Shown here: positions 44,267 through 53,100 of the stretch, one piece after another
Layout: the number at the start of each line of letters is the position of its first letter
Position numbering within the stretch: position 1 is the first letter of the stretch
Assembly (NCBI RefSeq): GCF_036227265.1
Contig: NZ_CP109446.1
Coordinates: 6,899,001-6,963,000, forward strand
DNA from: Streptomyces sp. NBC_01476
GTDB lineage: Bacteria > Actinomycetota > Actinomycetes > Streptomycetales > Streptomycetaceae
DNA length: 64,000 nucleotides
Direction: 5' to 3'
Translations under genes and position numbers: made by a program
Notes under the pieces: model-generated
Told to the model about the DNA's origin: nothing
The model's database searches: none
Seen by the model: the letters and a program-made list of their open reading frames with translations, nothing else

Positions 44267-45028
44267 CTAGTCTGTCGAGTCCTGACGGTGGACATCAACC
44301 ATGAATCGACTCAGATCGCCCCGATGGAACCCCGCGAATCGTTCCAGCGGTACGCCGTCCTCATCGAACGCCAGGGTCCGCAGGACGAGCAGCGCAGCGC
44401 CCGGACGGATACCGAGCGCCTCCGCCATCGCCTCGGTCGCCGGACTCGCCTCGATCGACCGCCGCCCGGTGGCGAACCGCACGCCGTACTTGCGTTCCAG
44501 CAGGCCATAGAGCGAGACGTCCGACAGATCCTCGCCGAGCAAGAACTTCCCGACGAACAGCGGCAGTTGGGTGACGGTCAGTGCCCACGGCTCACCGTTC
44601 ACCATGCGCAGCCGCTCGACCTCGACGATGTCCGCCCCCAAAGGCACCCGCAGGTCGGCGGCGACCGCCGCGTTGGCCGGCACCGTCTCCAGCCGCCGTA
44701 CCGCGATCGTCTGTTCACCGTTACGGCCGCGGACGTCTTCCTCGAACAGCCCGATCATCGCGTGACCGAAACCCTCGGACGACTTACGGTCGGCGACGAA
44801 CGTGCCCCGGCCCTTCTCCCGGACGACCGCGCCCTCGCGTTCGAGACCTTGCAGTGCCTGGCGCACCACGGTCCGGGACACGCCGTAGCGCTCACACAGT
44901 TGGAAGTCACCGGGCAGGCGGTCGCCCGGTTCGAGTCCACGCGCCGCGATGTCCTTGACGATCAGCTGCTTGAGCTGGTGGTAGAAGGGGACGGCGGAAT
45001 CACGGTCGATGCCACGGGCAGGGTGCAC
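44267..45028 (-). CDS. GntR-family (HutC/UTRA) regulator
   Basis: 253 residues. The winged helix at about 15-75 is FYHQLKQLIVKDIAARGLEP, LPGDFQLCERYGVSRTVVRQ, GRGTFVADRK. A UTRA effector domain follows (ADIVEVERLRMVNGEPWALT, FVGKFLLGEDLSDVSLYGLL, LVLRTLAFDEDGVPLERFAG), which usually binds a phosphorylated or acidic sugar. It is on the same strand as, and upstream of, the importer operon, with a palindrome between. Confidence 0.9.
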   Translation of the reverse strand: MHPARGIDRDSAVPFYHQLKQLIVKDIAARGLEPGDRLPGDFQLCERYGVSRTVVRQALQGLEREGAVVREKGRGTFVADRKSSEGFGHAMIGLFEEDVRGRNGEQTIAVRRLETVPANAAVAADLRVPLGADIVEVERLRMVNGEPWALTVTQLPLFVGKFLLGEDLSDVSLYGLLERKYGVRFATGRRSIEASPATEAMAEALGIRPGAALLVLRTLAFDEDGVPLERFAGFHRGDLSRFMVDVHRQDSTD

Positions 45029-45091
45029 GGCACAACGATAACCGTCCCGTCACGTCGTCAGCCCCGGATGACCCTGGCGAATCCAGGGGCC

Positions 45092-46476
45092 TGAGCTTGT
45101 TGTTTGACCTCGCCGGGTCACCTGACCCGCTGATCTTGGCTTCTTCCGGAGCTTCCGGAGACAGCAGGACGGCCGTTCTTCACGCTTCGAGGTGTTGAGC
45201 AACGTCGCGTGAAGGACGGCCGCTGTGAAGAGTCTGGCTCCTGCAGGTCCCGCTGATGCTGCGCTGGACGTGCTGTCCCACTTTCGTGTCCAGTTCTACG
45301 ACTGCCTCTACAAGCGTGCGGATGCGCTGTTCGAGCTGGCCGACGCGGTGTTGTGCGCCGACGGTCCGGTGACGTCGCTGGCCGAGATCACGCTCACGGC
45401 CGAGCACCGGCGCGGGCACGGCGCGATGTACGACGCGGTCAATCACGGCTGGCTGGAGCCGCGCCGCCTGCGCAGGCTCCTGGCTTCCACGCCGCTGCCG
45501 CAGGGCGCTGACGGTCGGATCGTCCTCGCCGTCGATGTGAGCAACTGGCTGCGGCACGACGCGCCGACCAGCCCGGACCTGCTGTTCTGCCACGTCTACG
45601 GCCGCGGCCGCAGCGCCGACCAGTTCGTTCCCGGCTGGCCGTACTCCTTCGTCGCCGCCCTGGAAACAGGACGCACCTCGTGGACTGCCCTGCTGGACGC
45701 GGTTCGCCTGGGGCCGGCCGACGACGCCACCGCGGTGACCGCCGCCCAGCTCCGCGACGTCGTCACCCGCCTGCTGCGAGCCGGCCGGTGGAAGCCCGGT
45801 CACCCGGACATCCTCATCGTGATGGACGCCGGCTACGACGTTGCCCGGCTCGCCTACGTCCTGACCGATCTGCCCGTCGAGCTCGTCGGCCGACTGCGCT
45901 CGGACCGAGTCATGCTCCGCGATGCCGGCCCCCGCCGCTCCACTCCGCGCGGCGGGCAGCCCCGCAAGCATGGCGGTGTCCTCACCTTCTCCAAACCCGA
46001 CTCCTGGCACACCCCCGACCAGACCACCGCTCGGGACACCACCCGCTACGGCACGGCCGAAGCCATCTCCTGGGACCGGATGCACCCCCGCCTGCAGGCA
46101 CGCGGCCCATGGCTCGACCACTGCGGTTAACTCCCCCTGATTCATGGCACGTTGATCCGCCTGAAGGTCGAGCACCTGCCCGGGGACCGCGATGCGAAGC
46201 CGGTCTGGCTGTGGTCCTCACGCACCGGTGGGAACGACCGGCCGAACCACGCCGGCTCACCCCCGCACGCGTCCGCCGAGGGTTCCGGCACATCCGCGCG
46301 AAGACCACCCGTCCCGCTGGCGTGCCCCAACCCTCCAGGCCCGGCCCAGGACGTCCACCAGGCTCACAAAACCGCAGGCCAGCACCACGCCACGAGCTCG
46401 GGAAAACGGTGAAGCGCGTCGAAACCCTCACCGAACACGTCCGCCTGAAACAGCAGCGAGGTTAAACAACAAGCTC
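45092..46476 (+). mobile_element. IS701-like insertion sequence, internally deleted
   Basis: The ends are GAGCTTGTTGTTTGACCTCG at 45093 and its near-perfect inverse (GAGCTTGTTGTTTAACCTCG read inward from 46476). GGCC flanks both sides, a plausible 4-bp target duplication. Removing the element and one GGCC restores the reading frame of the lipoprotein (KLA-PGFARVIRG). The element is about 1.38 kb. Confidence 0.8.
45225..46465 (+). pseudogene. IS701-like transposase with internal deletion
   Basis: Intact from MKSLAPAGPADAALDVLSHF through the first DDE acid (IVLAVDVSNWLRHDAPTSPD) and the second (ILIVMDAGYDVARLAYVLTD) to RLQARGPWLDHCG, where a TAA ends the frame at 46130. Beyond this, GTLIRLKVEHLPGDRDAKPV and VWLWSSRTG are in another frame, followed directly by the far C-terminus (RPAEPRRLTPARVRRGFRHI, VKRVETLTEHVRLKQQRG). 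The segment holding the catalytic Glu is missing. It cannot move on its own. Confidence 0.8.
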
Positions 46477-46668
46477 GGGCCAGTTTGTTGATCTGCGCTG
46501 TGATGCCCTGCTGGGGTAGGCGCGCAGGGGCGTCGGGTTGGGGCGGCATGGAGAAGAAGGTGGCCACGGTCGTTCCGTATCGGATGACGGTGTAGGCGAA
46601 CTGGGTTGCCGCGGCTGGTCCTTCGTCGTCTGCGGGATGAGGTTCCCCCGCTGTGCGGGAGTGGCTGA

Positions 46669-47589
46669 CTAGCTGGTCAGGGCGGGTTGACGTGGTTTCA
46701 GGTTCACCGGTTCGGCCGCTGCCTGGTCGGCGTAGCGCTTCTCCTCGAACTCGATCGGGCTGAGGTAGCCGAGGCGTTTTTGGATGCGTCGGGGGTTGTA
46801 GAAGCCGTCGATGTACTCGAAGAGCGCCAGATTGGCTTCGGCCCTGGTCGCGAAGACGCGGCCGCGGATGCACTCGGTCTTAATGATCATCCACAGGTTC
46901 TCCGCCAGGGCGTTGTCGAAGGAGTCCCCGACGGAGCCCATGGACGCCCGGATACCCGCTCTGACCAGCCGCGTCGTCAGCTTGATACTCGTATATTGAC
47001 AGCCGTGATCGGCATGGTGGACCAGTTCGCCCGGGGCGACCTCACGGCTGGCCAGGGCATACTCCAACGAGGACAGGACCAGGTCCGCGTCCGCGCGGGC
47101 GGAGGTCTCCCATGCCACGACGCGGCGGGAGAACACGTCGCGGATCGCCGACAGCCACAAAGGCCCCTCCCCGGTGGAGATCATGGTGAGGTCGGTGACC
47201 CACAACCGGTTCGGCGCGGGCGCGGTGAAGTCGCGTTGCACGAGGTCAGGGGCGAGATCGGCGTCCGGATCGCGGCGGGTGAACCCCTTGCCGCGGCGGG
47301 GGCTGATGCCGACGAGACCGGCCTCGCGCATGAGGCGCTCGACCCGTTTGCGGCCGACGTGCACTCCACCGCGCTTCAAGACGGCATGGACACGGGGCGA
47401 GCCGTAGACCCCGCCGGATTCCTCATGGACCTGCCGGATCCGGCCGGTCAGCTCCGTGTCCTGACGGCGCCGTTCACACGGCTCCTTTTCTGCCTGGCGC
47501 CAGCGGTAATAGGTGGACGAGGGGATGTGCAGTTCCCGGAGTACGGGCTCGACCCCCAGGTGCGCGTGCTCATCGAGGAGCGCGGTCAC
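46669..47589 (-). CDS. IS3-family transposase OrfB (second IS3 type)
   Basis: 306 residues, GTG start overlapping the orfA stop (GTGA). It has the HTH-like N-terminus (LHIPSSTYYRWRQAEKEPCE), VYGSPRVHAVLKRGGV and the rve core with DDE residues in VTDLTMISTG, HHADHGCQYTSI and LAENLWMIIKTE. The C-terminus is NPRRIQKRLGYLSPIEFEEK. All key residues are present. Confidence 0.92.
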   Translation of the reverse strand: MTALLDEHAHLGVEPVLRELHIPSSTYYRWRQAEKEPCERRRQDTELTGRIRQVHEESGGVYGSPRVHAVLKRGGVHVGRKRVERLMREAGLVGISPRRGKGFTRRDPDADLAPDLVQRDFTAPAPNRLWVTDLTMISTGEGPLWLSAIRDVFSRRVVAWETSARADADLVLSSLEYALASREVAPGELVHHADHGCQYTSIKLTTRLVRAGIRASMGSVGDSFDNALAENLWMIIKTECIRGRVFATRAEANLALFEYIDGFYNPRRIQKRLGYLSPIEFEEKRYADQAAAEPVNLKPRQPALTS

Positions 47590-47894
47590 CTGGGCCGGGT
47601 CGGGTCGAGCTGGGCCGCGAAAAAAGCCGAGGCTGTCCGCAGGACCTCGTTCGCCCGCTTGAGCTGGGCATTCTCCCTGCGCAGGGCGGCCAACTCCTCG
47701 CGCTCGGCAGTGGTCAACACGTCCTCCCGTTCGCCGGCGTCGGCCTCGGCCTGGCGGATCCAGTTGCGCAGGGCCTCGTGGTGGACACCGAGATCCTCGG
47801 CCATGCGGCGGATCACCGGCTTCGGCTCGGCCGCCCGGTACATCCGCACCGCACGCTCACGCAACTCCAGCGGGTACTTCCTCGGGGCAGGCAT
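47586..47894 (-). CDS. IS3-family transposase OrfA (second IS3 type)
   Basis: 102 residues from ATG 47894 (MPAPRKYPLELRERAVRMYR) with AGAGGAG upstream. The HTH_Tnp_1 domain is IRRMAEDLGVHHEALRNWIR, followed by a leucine-rich coiled coil (LAALRRENAQLKRANEVLRT). It overlaps orfB by 4 bp. Longer starts lie too close to the terminal repeat. Confidence 0.9.
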   Translation of the reverse strand: MPAPRKYPLELRERAVRMYRAAEPKPVIRRMAEDLGVHHEALRNWIRQAEADAGEREDVLTTAEREELAALRRENAQLKRANEVLRTASAFFAAQLDPTRPR

Positions 47895-47960
47895 CGTCAG
47901 GGCTCCTCTCATGAGACCCATCTGACCTGCTGTCACCCTTCCCCGCATCTCGGGGGAACC

Positions 47961-48492
47961 TCAGGAAGGTTCTGTGTCATGACGTAGGAGATCGCCTGGT
48001 CGCCGAGGTGCGGGGCCGGCTGTGTCTTGATGTCTGTGTAGATGTATCTGGTGCCGTAGTCGGACGTGGTGAACGTGGTGCACGAGCGCACCGCGTTCTG
48101 CAGGTCGGCGATGGTTTTGGGGGCTTCGGTTTCCTTGTACGAGGCCAGGGCAATTGTGGTGGCGGGTTGTCCGTCTGTGGGGGAGCGGGCTTCCTCGATG
48201 ACCCGTGCGACCGGCTGGTAGCCGCTGATGTACTGGGTCATGTCATAGAGCGGCCGGCACGGCGCCGGGACGGGCCGGGGCCGTTGGCTGACGTCCTTCA
48301 CCCCGGACGGGAGGCCCTTCCCGGCCAGGAAGTTGAAGGTGAACCCTTTCAGGTCCGCCGCCCCTATCCCCGCCTGCTCCAGTTCCCGCTGTCCGAGCAC
48401 CCTCGCCGGGACCTTCGTTGTAGGAGCCACCTGCTCCTTGCCGTCGCGGGGGCCCTCCGCTCCGCATGCGCCGACCGTCCCCACCACCACCA
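47961..48492 (-). pseudogene. Lipoprotein gene, main internal piece
   Basis: About 177 codons of the interrupted lipoprotein. The lipobox-containing part of the signal peptide (LVVVGTVGACGAEG) leads into ADLKGFTFNFLAGKGLPSGV, YDMTQYISGYQPVARVIEEA and YKETEAPKTIADLQNAVRSC. The frame runs into IS sequence at both ends, so the apparent ATG at 48532 and stop at 47933 belong to the IS ends. It resembles actinobacterial sensor-like lipoproteins of unknown role. Confidence 0.75.
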
Positions 48493-48537
48493 GGGCGTGT
48501 TGCGAAAGTGGATCAAGGCCGTGGGTGATCACGTTTC

Positions 48538-49078
48538 GTGGGGCGTGGAGATCTGACGAGCGGCCAGTGGGCCCGGCTGGAGCCGTTGTTGCCGACGGGC
48601 GAGAAGCCGGGCCGTCCGCAGACGTGGACGCGGCGGCAGCTGATCGACGGCATACGGTGGCGGACCAGGGCCGGTGCGCCGTGGGCGACGTGCCGGAGCG
48701 GTACGGGCCGTGGGACCGGGCCTACGACCTGTTCCGGCGCTGGCAGCGGGACGGCACCTGGAAGCAGATCTTTGTACAGCTGCAGGCCGAGGCCGACGCG
48801 AAGGGCCTGATCACCTGGGACGCCAGCGTGGCCTGCGCCGGCGTGGCATCCGCTGCACGATCCCGGAGAAGGCCGACCAGGTCCGCAACCGTAAGAAGCG
48901 TGGCTCGCGCGGCGGTCGGCCGCCGAAGTTCGACAAGGCCGACTACAAGGAGCGCCACGCGGTGGAGTGCGGGATCAATCGCCTCAAGCGTCACCGGGCT
49001 GTGGCTACGAGATACGACAAGCCCGCCGTCCGATACGAGGCAACCGTGCTGGTCGCAGCCATCAACGAGTGGCTGTGA
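48538..49078 (+). pseudogene. IS5-family transposase, frameshift and large internal deletion
   Basis: The first frame reads MGRGDLTSGQWARLEPLLPT, GRPQTWTRRQLIDGIRWRTR. Near 48690 the match shifts frame (VPERYGPWDRAYDLFRRWQR, QLQAEADAKGLITWDASVAC). Then a deletion of roughly 100 codons joins it to RRRGIRCTIPEKADQVRNRK, RHAVECGINRLKRHRAVATR, ATVLVAAINEWL and a stop at 49078. The central DDE residues are missing, so transposition would need a transposase supplied from elsewhere. Confidence 0.8.
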
Positions 49079-49082
49079 CCCC

Positions 49083-49580
49083 TCACACGGCACGCTCCAT
49101 GCACACCAGTTGATCCCGTTCCTCCCACGATTCAGCGACGGTGAAACCGAACCGCTCGTACAGGGCCATGGCACCTGCCCGCCACTTCCATACCGACAGC
49201 CGTACCGTGCTGACGCCGCTTTCCGCGGAATGCGCAAGCGCGGCGCTGACCAGGCCGGACGCGATGCCCCGGCTCCGGAATGCCGGGTCTGTCCAGAGCC
49301 TCTTGAGCTCTGACCGGCCGCCTACTGGGGCGGTCACCACCAGGCAGCCCACGGCTGTGACGCCACTCAGAGCGATCAGCACGACATCGTCAGCAAACGC
49401 GGCCCACGGGTCCAAGATTTCCGCCCGGTAGCGGTCCGGCAACCCGTCCACATCGACGACCGCCTCGCCCTTCTCTGCCTCCGTCCGCAGATGGTAAGCC
49501 GCCAGCAACCCGGCCAACCGATCCACGGAAGGGCCCTGACCTGGCCAGCGGACGACGACAACCTCGCGTTGATCAGTCAT
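49083..49580 (-). CDS. GNAT-family N-acetyltransferase (passenger gene)
   Basis: 165 residues from ATG 49580 (MTDQREVVVVRWPGQGPSVD). The GNAT fold is clear: VGCLVVTAPVGGRSELKRLW, the acetyl-CoA loop DPAFRSRGIASGLVSAALAH (R-x-x-G-I/A), and VRLSVWKWRAGAMALYERFG. The C-terminus is complete. It lies tail-to-tail with the transposase relic, 4 bp apart, inside shared terminal repeats, so it travels as a passenger. The substrate is unknown. Confidence 0.85.
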   Translation of the reverse strand: MTDQREVVVVRWPGQGPSVDRLAGLLAAYHLRTEAEKGEAVVDVDGLPDRYRAEILDPWAAFADDVVLIALSGVTAVGCLVVTAPVGGRSELKRLWTDPAFRSRGIASGLVSAALAHSAESGVSTVRLSVWKWRAGAMALYERFGFTVAESWEERDQLVCMERAV

Positions 49581-49693
49581 TGCGCCAGCATCACACGACC
49601 CGTACCAGACACCGAATGGGCCCCTTGATCCACTTTCGCAACACGCCCCGGTACACCAACCGCCGCGAATGTCCGCGATGCCTTGCCACCCAT

Positions 49694-50196
49694 GGTCCCC
49701 ACCCTCTTTCGACGTATCCGACCACGCGGCTGCCAGGCTGCCGAGCTGCCCGCGGCTGTGAACGGAGACAAAGGTCGCACAACCTGAAGGCTGTTGTGAC
49801 CGGGGTGGGGAATGGCGGGTCCAGGAGATTGCCGGGCGGGCAACGGCAGTTCGGCTGTGCGAGGACAGCTGAACGTGGAAACATCCCGTTTCGTCAGATG
49901 AGCAGAACATGGAGTTTATTTTGGCCTTTGATCTCATTGATATAAATTGAATGCATTTCTGGGTCCGCTCGATGTCTTGCGGAATGCCGTCCGCCGGTTT
50001 GCAATGGCTTGACGTGGGCCGTGGTTCGCCTTGACTTCATGTTTGAACATCCTTGTGACGCACATCACCTGATGAAGCCATCCGCTTTCTATGGTTTGCG
50101 CTCCATAAGGCCGCATGCGAGCCTCTGGATCCTGCACCTACCTGAGGCGTTGACTGCGAGCCGCGGATTTTTCTGTGTACGTCCTGAGGGGGGACT
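49694..50196. other. Intergenic control region between lipoprotein gene and LamG gene
   Basis: No credible gene. This is the divergent region for the lipoprotein start (leftward) and the LamG protein (rightward). The part 49900-50080 is clearly richer in A/T than its surroundings, as promoter regions in this genome would be. I cannot name promoter boxes with confidence. Confidence 0.4.
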
Positions 50197-53100
50197 GTGC
50201 AGGGGTGGGGATCGGGGCGGCGGACTGCCGTCATGCGGATTGTGGGGTCATTGGCGGGACTTGTGGTGCTCGTGGGGCTGGGTGTATCGGCGCCGGCCGC
50301 GATAGCGGCTCCGTCCGGGACGGTGGCCGGCGCTCCGCATCCGCAGTCGGTGTCTTCGGTGGATTCTTCCGGTGCGGTGACGGAGGACGAGGCGATTGCC
50401 GAGGCTGCTCGGGATGGCTCGAACGTCGAGGTGATGTCGCTGCGCGGTGAGTCGAGCGAGACGTACGCGACGCCGGCGGGGCATTTGCAGGTGGTGGAGC
50501 ATCTGCGGCCGGTGCGGGCCCGGGTGGATGGGCAGTGGAAGCCGGTGGACACCGACTTGGAGGCACGTTCGGACGGGTCGGTCGGTCCGAAGGTCACGTC
50601 GGTGGCGATGGGTTTCTCCGGTGGTGGTGGTACGCAGCCGCTGATCACGCTGCGGCAGGCGGGGCGGACGCTGAGCCTGAAGTGGCCGGGTGCGCTGCCG
50701 GTGCCGGTGCTCGACGGTGACACCGCGACGTATCCGGATGTGCTGCCGGATGTGGACCTCCAGGTCCGCGCCGACGTGGATGGCGTGTCGGAAGTACTGG
50801 TCGTGAAGAGCGCGCAGGCGGCGGCGAATCCGCAGCTCGCGGAGGTACACCTCGCCGTGGGCTCTGACGGTCTGTCGGTCGGTGAGACCCCCGACGGCGG
50901 GCTGCGGGCGGTCGACCGGGGCGCGGGCGGCACGGTCTTCGAGGCGCCTCAGCCGTTGATGTGGGACTCCAGTACAGCGGCGGGTGAACCTTCCCCGGCA
51001 ACGGGGGCGCGTACTGCGGTGGCTCCGGCAGCCGCCCCGGCTGACGGGCCGGGTGATTCCGGCCGGGTGGCTCCGGTTGACCTGTCGGTGGCGCCCGGGG
51101 GCGGTGAGCTGATGCTGACGCCGGATCAGGAGTTGCTGGGGACTGCACAGTATCCGGTCTACATCGATCCGCAGTTCTCCTCGCCGAAGGCGAGCAGCTG
51201 GACGATGGTGTCCCGGTACTGGGCCTCATCGCCGCAGTGGAAGTTCAACGGTGATTCCGACGCGGGGGTCGGCTACTGCGCTGGTGACAGCCGCTGCGCG
51301 CCCGAAGACCTCAAGCGGCTGCTCTACCAGGTGCCGACGTCCGCGTTCGCGGGCAAGTCCATCTTGTCGGCGGAGTTCGTGGCGCACGAGACGCACTCAT
51401 ACAGCTGCGACGCGCGCAATGTGGAGGTGTGGCGGACGAAGGGCATCTCCTCGTCCACCACCTGGAACTCGCAACTGGCCTCGGGTTTCTGGATCGACAA
51501 GCTGCAGACGGTGAACACCGCCCATGGCTACACCGGTTGCGCGGCGGGGGATATCGAGTTCTCGGTGCTGCGGGCGGTGCAGCAGGCTTCGGCGAACAGC
51601 TGGTCGTCGACGACCTTCGGTCTGAAGGCGACGAACGAGAGCGACGCATACAGCTGGAAGAGGTTCTCCGACGATGCTTTTCTGCGGGTGGAGTACAACC
51701 GGCCGCCGAGGCAGATCGCGATGTCGCAGCTGACCATGGACCCGGGCGGTTCCTGTGTCAGCGCGAGCAATCCCAAGCGGGTCCGGATCCTGCCGAAGCT
51801 GATCGCGAACAACGTCACGGATCCCGACGGCGACACGGTGCGTGTGCAGTTCGGCGCATCGTGGGACACCGGTGACGGCAAAGGCAACGTCATGCGGTGG
51901 AGTACGGCGTTCCAGCCGGCCAAGGCGTCAGGTTCGGATTTCAGCGTCACCATGCCGTCCAGCACTCCGAAGAACAAGATGATCGGCTGGTACGCCCGTT
52001 CCTACGACGGTGCCCAGTACTCGCCGTGGTCCTACGACGGTTCCGCGGTGACCTGCGCCACCATCTACGACACGTCGGTGCCGGACGGCCCCGGCGTGGT
52101 GTCCGGGCAGTACCCGCGGTCGGATCCCGAGAACCCGAACGACCCGTGGACGGACGGTGTCGGACGCTACGGGACGTTCACGGTCGACTCGGCCGCCACG
52201 GACGTTGTGAAGTACTGGTACGGCATCAACGGCGACCCGACCAGCGCCCACACCGTGACCACCACCGCGGGCGGCGCGGTGAACATCAAGATGATGCCGA
52301 CGAAGTCGGGCGTCAACTTCGTCACTGCGCAGGCCTTCGACGCGGCGGGCAACGGCAGCCAGATCAGCACCTACCAGTTCCGGGTGCGAGCCGGCCAGCC
52401 CGACCGGCTGTCACTGGACCTGAACGAGCCGGCCGGGTCGACGGCGGTCAGCGGCAGCGGCGGTGCGTGGAACGCCGACCTGCACGGCGGCGCGGCGACC
52501 GTCGCAGACGAAAGCGGCGGCTCCGACCGCCGGCTGCATCTCAACGGGACGGACGGTTACGCCGCCACCGATTCCCCGGTGACCAATACCGGCAAGAGCT
52601 TCTCGGTGTCGGTGTGGGCGAAGCTGCCGGCCACCGAGCCGGCGCTGCCGGTGACGGCACTGTCGGAGTCGGGTCAGTACACCAGCGGCTACCAGCTCTA
52701 CTACTCGCCGGCCAACCACGGCTGGGTGTTCGCCCGGTTCACCTCCGACAACTCCGCGGGCCAGGGCTTCGTCACCGCGGCCCAGCCGGCCTGCCCGGCA
52801 GGGGACACCTCTTGCAGGACGGGCCGGCTGGGAACCTGGACTCATGTGGCGGGTGTGTTCGACAACACCGCCGGTGCACTCAGGCTCTACATCAACGGGA
52901 CGCTTGCCGCGACCACGCCCTACACCAGTCCCTGGGATGCGCGTGGCCGGACCCTGATCGGGGCATCGGCGCAGAACGGCGTCCTGAGCGGCTTTTTCTC
53001 CGGAGACCTGAACGACGCCGAACTCTACGACTACCAGTTGACGGACGCCGAGGTGACGCTGCTGGCCGGTCATCAGGCGATTACGACGGTGGGACGGCCG

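Larger units (their letters stand above)
46638..47963 (-). mobile_element. IS3-family insertion sequence (complete, second type)
   Basis: The imperfect terminal inverted repeats are TGAGGTTCCCCCGCTGTGCG at 46638 and TGAGGTTCCCCCGAGATGCG read inward from 47963. A TCC on each side is a likely 3-bp target duplication. Removing the element and one TCC restores the lipoprotein frame (TQNLP-ADDEGPAAA). It differs from the IS3 copy at 4155. It appears intact, about 1.33 kb. Confidence 0.88.
48493..49648. mobile_element. IS5-derived element carrying an acetyltransferase gene
   Basis: Perfect inverted repeats of at least 22 bp (GGGCGTGTTGCGAAAGTGGA, then TCAAGG) bound 1.16 kb at 48493 and 49648. Inside are a decayed IS5-type transposase (+ strand) and an intact GNAT gene (- strand). 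It sits within the signal-peptide region of the lipoprotein gene; joining the flanks gives a continuous signal peptide. The target duplication is unclear. Confidence 0.78.
45058..49693 (-). pseudogene. Lipoprotein gene split into four pieces by three IS insertions
   Basis: The pieces join in frame. Piece 1 (49649-49693) starts ATG GGT GGC and reads MGGKASRTFAAVGV. Piece 2 (about 47961-48492) reads LVVVGTVGACGAEGPRDGKE to ISYVMTQNLP. Piece 3 (about 46477-46637) reads ADDEGPAAATQFAYTVIRYG to QGITAQINKLA. Piece 4 (about 45058-45091) reads PGFARVIRG and a TGA at 45058. Together they give a lipoprotein of about 255 residues with lipobox VGAC. The intruders are an IS5-derived element, an IS3 element and an IS701-like element. 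Function of the lipoprotein is unknown. Confidence 0.8.

Noticed and set aside
45680..46465. Separate gene at the end of the IS701-like element
   Set aside because: Its upstream part is an out-of-frame reading of the transposase and its last part is the transposase C-terminus after a deletion.
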